This document shows positions 44,563-52,348 of a stretch of DNA of 64,000 nt, piece after piece. Each line of letters starts with the position of its first letter. The stretch's first letter is position 1. Source of the stretch: Streptomyces sp. ISL-98 (GTDB lineage Bacteria > Actinomycetota > Actinomycetes > Streptomycetales > Streptomycetaceae); NCBI RefSeq assembly GCF_018614055.1, contig NZ_JAGGPB010000019.1:280900-344899 (forward strand). The letters run 5' to 3'. The translations under genes and the position numbers were made by a program. The notes below the pieces were generated by a model that did no database searches, had not been told where the DNA came from, and saw nothing but the letters and a program-made list of their open reading frames with translations.

Positions 44563-44751
44563 TCAGAACTTGCGGAGGGTGTTCGCGACGGCGGACATGA
44601 TCTGGTCGATGAATGGAGCGGCGTCGCTCTTGGCGACGTAGAAGCCGAAGAGCAGGGCGACCACGGCGGCGCCGACGCCGAGCGCCTTGAAGCGCAGGAG
44701 AAGGGCCAGGAGGACGCCGAACAGCACGATGGAGGAGATCGCGAAGGCCAT
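44563..44751 (-). CDS. Small Spd-like membrane protein (62 aa)
   Basis: MAFAISSIVLFGVLLALLLRF then a second hydrophobic stretch AAVVALLFGFYVA and a short polar tail DAAPFIDQIMSAV. ATG 44751 has AAAGGTG upstream. Small two-helix proteins beside traB match the Spd proteins proposed to spread plasmid DNA between hyphal compartments. Confidence 0.7.
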   Translation of the reverse strand: MAFAISSIVLFGVLLALLLRFKALGVGAAVVALLFGFYVAKSDAAPFIDQIMSAVANTLRKF

Positions 44752-44774
44752 GACGGCACCTTTCTCAGGCAGGG

Positions 44775-45026
44775 TCAGCGGGTGCCTTCTCGGTGAAGGC
44801 GGGAGGCGATATTGAAGACGTGGCGTCCAACACGGATGCGCTTGCCGTAGCCGCGACAGCGACGGCAATCACGACCGCGGCTGATCCGCCCTCGGCGACT
44901 CTGCTTCAGGCGGAAGCCGAACCCCCGGCACTTGCGGCAGTTACCGAACGGACTCACGGCGCACAGCCCGGCGTAGCAGAGAGCGATCAATATCAGGCCC
45001 GGCATAGCAGAGAGCAGAAGAGTCAT
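44775..45026 (-). CDS. Small membrane protein with CxxCxGxG zinc-ribbon motifs
   Basis: An 83-residue protein: an N-terminal hydrophobic helix (MTLLLSAMPGLILIALCYAG) followed by CRKCRGFGF and CRRCRGYGK, two CxxCxGxG motifs like those of the DnaJ zinc-finger domain, separated by a basic stretch. ATG 45026 has GGGAGG six bases upstream. Probably a membrane-tethered zinc protein in the Spd/Tra cluster; role unknown. Confidence 0.7.
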   Translation of the reverse strand: MTLLLSAMPGLILIALCYAGLCAVSPFGNCRKCRGFGFRLKQSRRGRISRGRDCRRCRGYGKRIRVGRHVFNIASRLHREGTR

Positions 45027-45070
45027 GAGGCCCCTCCCAGGACAGGAATCGGGTTGTGGGCGGGGAGGGC

Positions 45071-45151
45071 CGCTAGAGGCTAGCGGCCTGCTCACAGGTG
45101 GTTTTGCTTGCTAGCGGGGGTGCTAGACCTAGCAGGGGTCCCCGCTAGGTC
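45071..45151. promoter_or_regulatory. CTAG-rich repeat cluster beside traB (candidate transfer locus or terminator)
   Basis: Six CTAG tetranucleotides in 76 bp (45073, 45080, 45111, 45123, 45129, 45145), mostly as GCTAG. GACCTAGC...GCTAGGTC (45126-45133 / 45144-45151) forms a hairpin with a GGGG/CCCC inner stem. CTAG is rare in Streptomyces. The position just 3' of traB fits a clt/TraB recognition site; a terminator is the alternative. Confidence 0.5.
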
Positions 45152-45167
45152 CAGCGACGCTGGACGG

Positions 45168-47366
45168 CTATGCGGCGTCGGCGTTTCCGTCACGCTCCGC
45201 GATCGCATTGAGGGCGTCGGCGCGCTTGATGCCACGCCGGTTGGCCCCCTTGCCGCCCTCGGTCTTGCCCCATACCTGCATCGTCGGGACCCCGAACGGC
45301 TTGAGAGCGGAGGTCAGTTGCTCGGGCTCCCAGCCGGCGTACACATCCGGGCGCAACTCCGCGAGCCGGGCAACGATGGCCTCGTTCCACGCCTTCGGCT
45401 CCTCGGCCGGAACGACCGCGAGGACATCGCGCAGGAGGTCGTACGAGGCAGCCGGGTCGGCCGCGGGCTCCTCGCCGAGCGCATGCCCTGCGAGGGTGCC
45501 GAGGCGCTCGCGCATCTTCCGGGCCCGCTGGGCGATGAGCTCGGCAACCACGGCGTCGATCTCGACCGAGCGGACGATGCGAGCGTCGGCTCCTTCACCG
45601 AGGAAGTAGCAAATGCCCTTGTCGCCCCACGCGAACATGGTCGCGCGAATGCCGCGCTTGTAGGCGCCGGTGCCAAGCACCATGTCGTTCTCGATGTGAC
45701 TCATGACTTTCAGGCACCAGCGCGCCGAGGCGTTCGCGGAGATGCCCTTCGGGAGACTGGAGTCGTCCGGCCGCTGAGTCGCCAGCAGCAGCACAATTCC
45801 CGTGGCCGGACCACGCTTGACGAGATCAGTGCAGATCTCCTCAAGCTCCTTGCCGTACTTGGGGTGTTCGAACCACTTCTGGCATTCGTCCACGCCGACC
45901 ACGATCGGATGCAGTCCGAGCGAGCGCTTCGAGGCAAGCTCGGTCGTGACCTTCGACTCGGGGCAGATGTCCCGGGGCAGATCACGGATGACTTTCGTAC
46001 GACGGCGCAACTCGCCTTGCAGCTCACGCATGGCCGCAAGGGCATAGAGGAAGTCCTCCTCGTCGTCGCCAGCCCGGTGCCGGTAGCCGATGGCGTTGCC
46101 GACGGCGTCCAGGTCGCCGGTTCCCTTCAGGTCGTAGCTGTGCACCTCAGCTCGGGGATCCAGTGCGGCAATGAGAAGCAGGAGCCGCAGGAGGAAAGTT
46201 TTGCCCATCCTCGGGATGGCACCGATGACGCCCGCGATGTACATGAGGGTGACCTCAACCCACCGCCCGCGCTGGTCGGTTCCCCAGGCGATGGGCTTGA
46301 AGAGGTCGACCGCCCCAGATTTGACGAGCGGCCATTCCGGCTGCTTCGTCTGGGACATGTCCTGGTCCCCGACCCAGAGCTTGAGTCGGCCGGTGTGCTG
46401 GTCGGGGACCGCCTCGGGCCACACAGTGCCCAACGGTCGGCGGAGACCCGAGGCCAGCTTTTCCCGACGGTCGACCACGTCCGTCACCGTCACGCCGTAC
46501 GGAAGGTCGCCCTCGGCCAGCCAGCCGGGGCCATCGCGGGTAATGGGGGCAGTAAATGCGAAGCCTTCCCCACCCTTGGACTGAGCCTGATTGATCGCAG
46601 GGATGCCGAGGGAGCCGAGGGCCCGAAGCACGATGTCGCTCGTGAGCTTGGTTGCCTTCGTAAGCTCCACAGCCCTGTGGATAACTGGATCGTCGGCCGG
46701 TTGCCCCAGCCAGCCCAGCGCCATGGCGGCCGCGGCACCCGACAGCACCTGTAGCCATGCCGGGGCGAGAACGTACATGGCCAGCGCCGTCGTGATACCG
46801 AAGATCGAGGCAACGACAGCCACCACCGTGCGCCAGCGCACCCGCCGGTCCCGCTGGCGGGAGAGCTTCAGGTAGTCGCCGATGTCCTCGCGGTCGGCCG
46901 CTGCCCGGCGAAACGGATCCCCCTCTGAGTCCGCCACCCAGCGCACCGAGCCCGCGACGAACCGCACGGTCCCGCACGGGACCTGCAGCGTGAGCCGCAG
47001 GGCGTACCAGGGAGTGCGGACCGCGTGGTACGCGGCAACGTGCCAGGCGTACGCAGCGACGCCCTTGCCGGCGGCCTTGAACTCGGTACGCGACCGTGCC
47101 CACGCCGGGATAACCGGACGCCGCTTCGAACCGAGCACCCGATCCATCAGGCCGGGTCCCGACGGTCCGCCGGGGCGGTCGACCATGAGGGCGTCGCCCG
47201 GGTCGCCCGACTCAGCGGCACTGGAGTCGGCCGACTCAGTCGGGCGAGGGCGGCTCCGCCGACCTTTGCCGAAGTCGAGCACCGACCCACCAGAGTCGGC
47301 GTCCATCTCTTTCTCAAGGCGCTCGAAGAGCTCGTTCTCGTGATCGTTGGAGTCCTCTTGTTTCAC
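45168..47366 (-). CDS. TraB/FtsK-SpoIIIE-type conjugal DNA translocase
   Basis: A 732-residue motor. Basic/acidic N-terminus (1-100), two hydrophobic helices (about 170-215, WRTVVAVVASIFGITTALAMYVLAP and LSGAAAAMALGWLG), then the FtsK ATPase: GVIGAIPRMGKTFLLRLLLL (Walker A about 381-390), HPIVVGVDECQKWFEHPKYG (Walker B), LLATQRPDDSSLPKGISANASARWCLKV. The C-terminal helix domain (about 620-720) resembles the DNA-recognition winged helix of TraB. A single such protein is enough to transfer double-stranded DNA between Streptomyces mycelia. Starts at GTG 47366. Preceded by a hairpin at 47397-47435. Confidence 0.92.
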   Translation of the reverse strand: MKQEDSNDHENELFERLEKEMDADSGGSVLDFGKGRRSRPRPTESADSSAAESGDPGDALMVDRPGGPSGPGLMDRVLGSKRRPVIPAWARSRTEFKAAGKGVAAYAWHVAAYHAVRTPWYALRLTLQVPCGTVRFVAGSVRWVADSEGDPFRRAAADREDIGDYLKLSRQRDRRVRWRTVVAVVASIFGITTALAMYVLAPAWLQVLSGAAAAMALGWLGQPADDPVIHRAVELTKATKLTSDIVLRALGSLGIPAINQAQSKGGEGFAFTAPITRDGPGWLAEGDLPYGVTVTDVVDRREKLASGLRRPLGTVWPEAVPDQHTGRLKLWVGDQDMSQTKQPEWPLVKSGAVDLFKPIAWGTDQRGRWVEVTLMYIAGVIGAIPRMGKTFLLRLLLLIAALDPRAEVHSYDLKGTGDLDAVGNAIGYRHRAGDDEEDFLYALAAMRELQGELRRRTKVIRDLPRDICPESKVTTELASKRSLGLHPIVVGVDECQKWFEHPKYGKELEEICTDLVKRGPATGIVLLLATQRPDDSSLPKGISANASARWCLKVMSHIENDMVLGTGAYKRGIRATMFAWGDKGICYFLGEGADARIVRSVEIDAVVAELIAQRARKMRERLGTLAGHALGEEPAADPAASYDLLRDVLAVVPAEEPKAWNEAIVARLAELRPDVYAGWEPEQLTSALKPFGVPTMQVWGKTEGGKGANRRGIKRADALNAIAERDGNADAA

Positions 47367-47396
47367 TGACAGTTCCTTCCGGAATGACGGGAGGCG

Positions 47397-47435
47397 GGGG
47401 CCCGGCCCTACCCGCCAAAGCAGCGGCCGGGCCCC
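47397..47435 (-). terminator. Hairpin between DUF2637 gene and traB
   Basis: GGGGCCCGGCC (47397-47407) pairs perfectly with 47425-47435. It follows the DUF2637 stop (47476) by 40 bp and precedes traB; it can terminate or attenuate. Confidence 0.75.
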
Positions 47436-47475
47436 AACTCACAGGAGTGGAACAGTGGTTGCGGAGGGTGTGCCG

Positions 47476-48417
47476 TCAGGCCGTGGCCGTGGCCGTGGCC
47501 GCGACGGGATCCACTTCCGCGTTCTGCCGACGGCGGTCGGCTCTGAGCGCGTCTCGCAGTTGGCGAGAGCGCTCCTGGCTGCAGCCGACGGCCCTGCGAA
47601 TGGGATCGGCGTCCAGGTCCCCGTAGGGCCAGTCAGCGGTCACCTCTCGCGCTTTGGCGATCGCCGCGTCCCAGGTCATGCGGGGGTTGCTCTTGTCCGT
47701 CCTGCGCTTGCGGCGCGGCTGTGGTGGTTCCTCCGTGTCCGACGGCGGAAGAACACCCTCGGGAGCCAGCTCGCCCAGCTTGAGCAGCACCAAGTCACGA
47801 CGTGGCGCGCTCCTGCGCCACGAGCGGCCGTACGCCTCGCGCAGCTCGGCACGGACCATCAGCCGCTGCTTCTCCAGCGCCAGTGCTTCGCGGTAGTCAG
47901 TGATCTCCCACAGCACCATGCGGCGCCAGAGCAGCAGTGTCGTAAGCGGTGAGAACAGCCAGCGGGAATGACGGATGCGTTCCATCCGCGCCCCGGTGGC
48001 CACGCCGATGCGGACGGCGTAAATGTGGGCCGCGATCTCGCCCAAGGCCACCCACAGGAGCGGCATTGAACCGTGCGCGATCTTCGCTGATGCCGATGTC
48101 CCAGCCGCGACGTTGAGCCAGCAGGTGACGAGCGTCAGCCCCCAGGGAACGAATCGGACCCACGCCAGCGGCATCCCGAGTCGGATCAAAAGGAGGTTGG
48201 CCGCGGTGAACACGGGGATGGCGAGATCAATACCGACCGGCAGCATCCACGGCTCTGTGAAACCCCAGCGACCTGCGGCCTTGGAGACGGAGTCGAACGA
48301 GGAGGCAAGCCCCAGCCCACCCACGCCGCCGCCGGCCGGGATGACGACGCCCAGCATCGCCTTCTCGCTGCTGCTCAGCGCGGGAGGTGCTGCGACGCAC
48401 GCCGTCAACGTACTCAT
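47476..48417 (-). CDS. DUF2637 Spd-like membrane protein
   Basis: A 313-residue protein with four hydrophobic segments in the first 150 residues (KAMLGVVIPAGGGVGGLGLA; WMLPVGIDLAIPVFTAANLLLI; WVRFVPWGLTLVTCWLNVAAG; LLWVALGEIAAHIYAVRIG), then a basic helical cytoplasmic part and a C-terminal HTH-like segment GDLDADPIRRAVGCSQERSRQLRDALRAD. This is the DUF2637/SpdB2 layout found next to tra genes of Streptomyces plasmids and AICEs. Overlaps the 106-aa gene by 4 bp. Confidence 0.85.
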   Translation of the reverse strand: MSTLTACVAAPPALSSSEKAMLGVVIPAGGGVGGLGLASSFDSVSKAAGRWGFTEPWMLPVGIDLAIPVFTAANLLLIRLGMPLAWVRFVPWGLTLVTCWLNVAAGTSASAKIAHGSMPLLWVALGEIAAHIYAVRIGVATGARMERIRHSRWLFSPLTTLLLWRRMVLWEITDYREALALEKQRLMVRAELREAYGRSWRRSAPRRDLVLLKLGELAPEGVLPPSDTEEPPQPRRKRRTDKSNPRMTWDAAIAKAREVTADWPYGDLDADPIRRAVGCSQERSRQLRDALRADRRRQNAEVDPVAATATATA

Positions 48418-48734
48418 GCCGCAACCTCAATCTCGGAGACCAGGCGGTCCACGGCGTACACCTTGACGGTCACGCCATCCAGGTCCACCGAGAATTGCAA
48501 CGCGGCGCCCCTGTCAAGCGGGTAGCAGCCAACGCGCATCACGTCGCCTCCGAGAGCCTCGCGCCATGCCTCCAAGTCACTGAAGGACTGGGCCTGCACG
48601 TTTACCTCGGGCTGGCAGACGAAGGAGCTGTGGATGCAGATGTACGCAGCGGGGAGTTCCGGGTACCGGCTGGCCAGCCCTGCGACTGTCGTGAATGCGG
48701 CGGCCTGCTCGGCCATTGTCGTGTTCTCGCTCAT
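48414..48734 (-). CDS. AICE-associated hypothetical protein (106 aa)
   Basis: Soluble alpha/beta protein: an N-terminal helix AEQAAAFTTVAGLASRYPELPAAYICIHSS and strand-rich second half (LQFSVDLDGVTVKVYAVDRL). Family not recognised; similar short proteins are common in Streptomyces AICEs. Overlaps both neighbours by 4 bp, so it is coupled within the tra operon. Confidence 0.75.
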   Translation of the reverse strand: MSENTTMAEQAAAFTTVAGLASRYPELPAAYICIHSSFVCQPEVNVQAQSFSDLEAWREALGGDVMRVGCYPLDRGAALQFSVDLDGVTVKVYAVDRLVSEIEVAA

Positions 48735-49036
48735 GCCGCCCTCACCAACGGCGTCCGCGGCGTGCTGGCCTTGGCCCGCATCAGCACGACACTGCTGAGC
48801 TGCTCGGCGTAGAGCGCGTTCAACCGGGCGATGTCGTCCGTCTCGCTCTGCTCCTGGAGCTCTGCCAACACCTCGCGGGCCACGGCCCTGCGGGCGGCGC
48901 GCTCGTCGGCGGACTCGCCGGTCAAGCCGAGGAATAACTCCCGGAAGCCCTCGTGCCAGTTGCCCTGGGAGCCATTGGCGAGCTCCTTGAACTCGGCCTC
49001 ATTCACGGCCTCTTGATCGCCTACGTACGTACGCAT
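48731..49036 (-). CDS. AICE-associated hypothetical protein (101 aa)
   Basis: A charged helical protein: MRTYVGDQEAVNEAEFKELA, then ESADERAARRAVAREVLAELQEQ. ATG 49036 has GGAGAGA upstream; first gene of the leftward spd/tra operon, directly behind repeat copy B. No recognised domain. Confidence 0.75.
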   Translation of the reverse strand: MRTYVGDQEAVNEAEFKELANGSQGNWHEGFRELFLGLTGESADERAARRAVAREVLAELQEQSETDDIARLNALYAEQLSSVVLMRAKASTPRTPLVRAA

Positions 49037-49054
49037 TGGATCTCTCCTAGGTCC

Positions 49055-49105
49055 TGGATGGGATGGGAGAGCCAGGGGCAGCGGGCTTACGTGACCCGTC
49101 GACCA
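49055..49105 (-). repeat. Leader repeat copy B, upstream of the spd/tra operon
   Basis: Shares TGGATGGGATGGGAGAGCC and CCCGTCGACCAC with copy A at 43432, with about five substitutions and two one- to two-base length changes. The right arm of A's hairpin is not kept here. Both copies end about 20-24 bp before a start codon. Confidence 0.7.
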
Positions 49106-49127
49106 CCACCGCCGACTCATGAAGTGC

Positions 49128-49502
49128 TCAGACGCGAAAGCGCCGGGGGCCCGTCAAGCGCAGCCACCACTGGAAAGCGGTCATCACCGCCGTGTGGTAG
49201 CCAAGGCCCATCAGAAACGCCAGCGGCCAGTCGGCGCCCAGATTCAGGGCGGACCGGCAGCCGACGTAGGCCGCCAGCACGGCCACGGCGAGGACGGCCA
49301 GCGTCATCACGCTCCGGCCGGTCGTTGTCGGCTTCGCGTACCGCGCCACCAGGTCGAGGTCATCGGGCTCTACGAGGCGAACCGCACCTCCGGACAACTG
49401 GAGCGCGACAAGGTTGCCGCTGGACTGGCTGGCGATGCCAGCCACTGTGCCAAGTGCAAAATCGCTGCGATCACGAACCACATCACCGATCGCGAGCTGC
49501 AT
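49128..49502 (-). CDS. Small membrane protein with N-terminal KOW/SH3-like domain
   Basis: A 124-residue protein: about 50 residues of beta-rich sequence (MQLAIGDVVRDRSDFALGTVAGI, VALQLSGGAVRLVEPDDLDLV) then two hydrophobic helices (VMTLAVLAVAVLAAYVGC and LAFLMGLGYHTAVMTAFQWWL) and a basic end. Divergent from the GntR regulator; three operator copies lie in the shared promoter, so it is probably under that repressor. Confidence 0.75.
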   Translation of the reverse strand: MQLAIGDVVRDRSDFALGTVAGIASQSSGNLVALQLSGGAVRLVEPDDLDLVARYAKPTTTGRSVMTLAVLAVAVLAAYVGCRSALNLGADWPLAFLMGLGYHTAVMTAFQWWLRLTGPRRFRV

Positions 49503-49545
49503 CAGGGTCCCCCTCGGGAGTCGATGGAGCCGCCCAGGCGAAAGT

Positions 49546-49561
49546 AACTCCTAAAGAGGTC
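49546..49561. promoter_or_regulatory. GntR operator copy 1
   Basis: AACTCCTAAAGAGGTC. Matches copy 3 read on the opposite strand at 15 of 16 bases and copy 2 over ACTCCTAAAGAGG. Confidence 0.8.
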
Positions 49562-49569
49562 TTCTCCTC

Positions 49570-49587
49570 AACTCCTCTTTAGGAGTT
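49570..49587. promoter_or_regulatory. GntR operator copy 2 (palindromic)
   Basis: AACTCCTCTTTAGGAGTT: 7-bp arms AACTCCT/AGGAGTT around CTTT. Confidence 0.8.
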
Positions 49588-49620
49588 GCCACTATGGCGT
49601 GCATCTCCCCCACTCGTCAA

Positions 49621-49636
49621 GACCTCTTTAGGAGTC
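49621..49636. promoter_or_regulatory. GntR operator copy 3
   Basis: GACCTCTTTAGGAGTC, ending 41 bp before the GntR start, where a bound repressor would block that gene's promoter. Confidence 0.8.
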
Positions 49637-49677
49637 GTAAGCTGAGTCCCGTAAGACGACGGGAACGGTGAGCACCA

Positions 49678-50466
49678 GTGGCAGTGGCGTACGAGCGGAT
49701 CGCAGACGACCTCCGTCAGTCCATCCGCGCAGGTGAGCTGAAGCGTGGAGACCGCCTGCCCTCGGAAACGAAGCTCGCGGAGAAGTACGGGCGGAGCGTT
49801 CCGACGATCCGCGACGCGCTTCGCCTCCTGCGCGATGAGGGGCTGATCGAGAAGCAGCACGGCGTCGGCAACTTCGTCCGCCGCTCCCGTACGGCAGTGC
49901 ATCGCACGAACACCCGGCATCAGTGGGAGAAGAAGCGCGCCCGCGAGCCTCAGGTCCTGCGGCAGAAGACCGGGGCCACCGAGCACGACACCGGACTGGA
50001 GCTCGACGACCTCGTCTTTTACGCGGCATACCGCGAGATCAAGGCAGGGAAGGAGGTCGCCGACGCGTTCGGTGTCCCTCCGGGCACGGCTCTCGTCGAG
50101 CGCACGTACCGCACGCGCTACCGCGTCGAGAGCGCCCCCTTCAACCTCGTGACCTCGTACCTCATTCGCGACCTGGCCGCGAAGAATCCCGACCTCCTGG
50201 ACGAGACCAAGGAGCCCTGGCCTGGGGGCACCCAGAACCAGCTCCTTACCGTGGGCATCGAGTTGGACCGCATCGAAGAACACGTCACGGCCCGTCCACC
50301 AACACCGGAAGAGGCGGAGGAGCTGGAGTTGCCGCCTGGGACCGCGGTCCTGCTACTCCGGAAGATCTCGTACGACACAGACGACCGCGTAGTGGAGATC
50401 TCAGACGTCACCCTGCCCGGCGACCGCACGGAAATGCACTTCACCACTCCTCTGGAAAGGTGGTGA
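49678..50466 (+). CDS. GntR/UTRA regulator of the AICE (KorSA/TraR-like)
   Basis: A 262-residue regulator. GntR winged HTH at about 5-70 (YERIADDLRQSIRAGELKRGDRLPSETKLAEKYGRSVPTIRDALRLL) and C-terminal UTRA-type effector domain (FGVPPGTALVERTYRTRY...VTARPPTPEEAEELELPPGTAVLLLRKISYD). Three operator-like copies upstream indicate that it represses itself and the divergent membrane-protein gene, as KorSA does in pSAM2. Starts GTG 49678 or GTG 49684. Translationally close to the glycosyltransferase (3 bp gap). Confidence 0.88.
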   Translation: MAVAYERIADDLRQSIRAGELKRGDRLPSETKLAEKYGRSVPTIRDALRLLRDEGLIEKQHGVGNFVRRSRTAVHRTNTRHQWEKKRAREPQVLRQKTGATEHDTGLELDDLVFYAAYREIKAGKEVADAFGVPPGTALVERTYRTRYRVESAPFNLVTSYLIRDLAAKNPDLLDETKEPWPGGTQNQLLTVGIELDRIEEHVTARPPTPEEAEELELPPGTAVLLLRKISYDTDDRVVEISDVTLPGDRTEMHFTTPLERW

Positions 50467-50469
50467 GCC

Positions 50470-51228
50470 GTGCGTCGGCGCATCATCATCATCACTGCCG
50501 TGCACGAACCTTCCGCGCAGTACCTGGCGGATGCGTTCAAGTCCCTCTGCGAACAGGAACTCCCCGAGGGGTGGGAATGGCACTGGGTGATTCAACAGGA
50601 CGGCAAGAGCGACGCAGTTGCTCCCCACGTACCTGACGACCCGCGAGTGACCTTCCGCCAGGGCCGGCCCGGCGGTCCCGGCGTCGCCCGCACTATGGCT
50701 CTCGTGCATGCGGATGGCGAGTATGTCAAGGTTCTGGATGCTGACGACCAGTTGCCGCCAGGAGCACTGGCTCGCGATCTGGCTGTACTCGAACGCGACC
50801 ACACCATCGGGTGGACGACGTCGCGAGTCCTGGACCTGATGCCCGACGGCACCACCGTCGGCTTTCCTGGTGACCCCGAAAACGGACCGATCGAGCGTGG
50901 CGCTGTCCTCGAACACTGGCAGGCCAACGACTTCCGGGCGCAGGTCCACCCGGCGACGCTCTTCGTCCGTCGTGACCTGCTCCTGGCCCTCGGCGGGTGG
51001 ATGGCGCTTCCGGCCTCGGAGGACACGGGGCTTCTGCTCGCGCTGAATTCCACCAGCCGTGGCTGGTTCACGAGTGAGGTCGGGCTCCTCTACCGCAAGT
51101 GGCCTGGACAGGCGACCAGCCAGGAAGCCCACACCGACGTTGCCGAGCGCGATGCGCGCATGGCTGTTGTGGAGGCCAGGGCACGGGCGCTGTCGTACTT
51201 CCGTTGGCGCTACCCCGTCACGGAGTAA
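50470..51228 (+). CDS. Family 2 glycosyltransferase carried by the AICE
   Basis: A 252-residue GT-A enzyme: RRRIIIITAVHEPSAQYL, GGPGVARTMALVHADGEYVKVLDADDQLPPGAL (DxD-type sugar-nucleotide/metal site about 92-95) and PASEDTGLLLALN (catalytic acid region). Soluble, no membrane helix, so possibly a tailoring or surface-sugar enzyme; acceptor unknown. It starts three bases after the GntR stop, so it is made with that regulator. The 3' end overlaps the convergent second GntR gene by 11 bp. Confidence 0.85.
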   Translation: MRRRIIIITAVHEPSAQYLADAFKSLCEQELPEGWEWHWVIQQDGKSDAVAPHVPDDPRVTFRQGRPGGPGVARTMALVHADGEYVKVLDADDQLPPGALARDLAVLERDHTIGWTTSRVLDLMPDGTTVGFPGDPENGPIERGAVLEHWQANDFRAQVHPATLFVRRDLLLALGGWMALPASEDTGLLLALNSTSRGWFTSEVGLLYRKWPGQATSQEAHTDVAERDARMAVVEARARALSYFRWRYPVTE

Positions 51229-51976
51229 TCGGGATTTCGTAAACGATGTCGCAGAGGGCGGCGGGCACGACAATGTCCGCCGTCTCGACCGGGCGGCCAT
51301 CCTCGCTGTAGTACGTACGGCGGATGTGCGTGACAAACGCGCTCCGTTGCACACCGAGGATGGTCGCCTCTTCTGTGGTGGCCAGCCGTGGCTCCAGCTG
51401 CTCCACGGCGTGGTTCACCGTGATACCGATCTCGGCCATGCGGTCGACCACGCCTTTTCCTGCGTGAGGACCGCCCTCCGGCAGCACCACAATCGTGCCG
51501 GCCGTGATGCTGTACGGCTCCCAACTGGTCGACAGTTGCGCGGGCTTGCCGTCGGCCAGGAACTCGTATGCCGTGCGGACACACAGGTCCCCCTCGGCGA
51601 TGCCCAGACGCGCGGCGATGTCCGCAGGAGCGGGAACCTTGGCGTCTGTCCGGCTCTCCCAGGTCCCTCGCTTCCCGAGGGCAGACATATCCGCGCGGAA
51701 CGGGGAGCCGCCACTCTGTTCGCGGTACTGCGAGCGGACCATCTGCAGACGCTCACGCGGCTCTGCGACGTAGGTCCCCGACCCCGTGCGCCCTTCCAGG
51801 ACCCCTTGCGAGATCAGCAACTCCTGCGCGCGCCGAACGACGTTCTCGCCCACGCCGCACTCTTGCGCCAGCTGGGCGCGGGAAGGCAATCGGTCGACTC
51901 CCGGCGTCCACTCCTGATTCGCGATGCGCTGTCGGAGCAGGTCAGCGACGCGGAGGTAAGGCGGCTGCTCACGCAT
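51218..51976 (-). CDS. Second GntR/UTRA regulator
   Basis: A 252-residue GntR-family regulator: PPYLRVADLLRQRIANQEWTPGVDRLPSRAQLAQECGVGENVVRRAQELL (HTH about 5-60) and a UTRA domain (residues about 95-245, with AAYEFLADGKPAQLSTSWEPY replaced here by RTAYEFLADGKPAQLSTSWEP). Likely self-regulated through the CTAG palindrome just upstream (51985-52010). Its target may be the divergent rightward small-gene operon. Confidence 0.88.
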   Translation of the reverse strand: MREQPPYLRVADLLRQRIANQEWTPGVDRLPSRAQLAQECGVGENVVRRAQELLISQGVLEGRTGSGTYVAEPRERLQMVRSQYREQSGGSPFRADMSALGKRGTWESRTDAKVPAPADIAARLGIAEGDLCVRTAYEFLADGKPAQLSTSWEPYSITAGTIVVLPEGGPHAGKGVVDRMAEIGITVNHAVEQLEPRLATTEEATILGVQRSAFVTHIRRTYYSEDGRPVETADIVVPAALCDIVYEIPITP

Positions 51977-51984
51977 ATGGAAAA

Positions 51985-52010
51985 TCTAGTCCACTAGGTC
52001 TAATCTAGTT
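51985..52010. promoter_or_regulatory. CTAGT inverted repeat, operator candidate for second GntR
   Basis: CTAGT CC ACTAG (51986-51997) is a perfect 5-bp inverted repeat, followed by another CTAGT (52005-52009). It sits 9 bp before the GntR start and 26 bp before the rightward operon, so one bound protein could control both. Confidence 0.65.
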
Positions 52011-52035
52011 AACCACCTTCACTCACAGTGATCCA

Positions 52036-52335
52036 GTGGCGACGGAGGAACGCCTTGTGCTCTCGCCCGAAGCTCGCGCCGACGTCATCGCCGTATACCT
52101 CTCCTCCGCTGGATTCAGCCCGCGCGTCACGTACCAGGCCGATCACGCCTGCATTGAGACGGAGGTGCCGGAGTCGGTCTCTGCCAACTCATGGCGAGAG
52201 CTCTTGAAGCTGCTTGAAACGGCCGACTGGTTCGGCCTGCACAGCAGCGAGAGCGGCCTCACGGCATGGGCCGGTTTCAGCAAAGGAACCCCCGCGACGA
52301 TCGCCTTCGTCCGGGGGCACGGCCACCAGCTATAA
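52036..52335 (+). CDS. AICE-associated hypothetical protein (99 aa)
   Basis: GTG start with an upstream CTAG operator region; MATEERLVLSPEARADVIAVYLS, an alpha/beta profile, GLTAWAGFSKGTPATIAFVRGHG near the C-terminus. No recognised family. First gene of the rightward operon. Confidence 0.65.
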   Translation: MATEERLVLSPEARADVIAVYLSSAGFSPRVTYQADHACIETEVPESVSANSWRELLKLLETADWFGLHSSESGLTAWAGFSKGTPATIAFVRGHGHQL

Positions 52336-52348
52336 GGAGCTGAACAGC

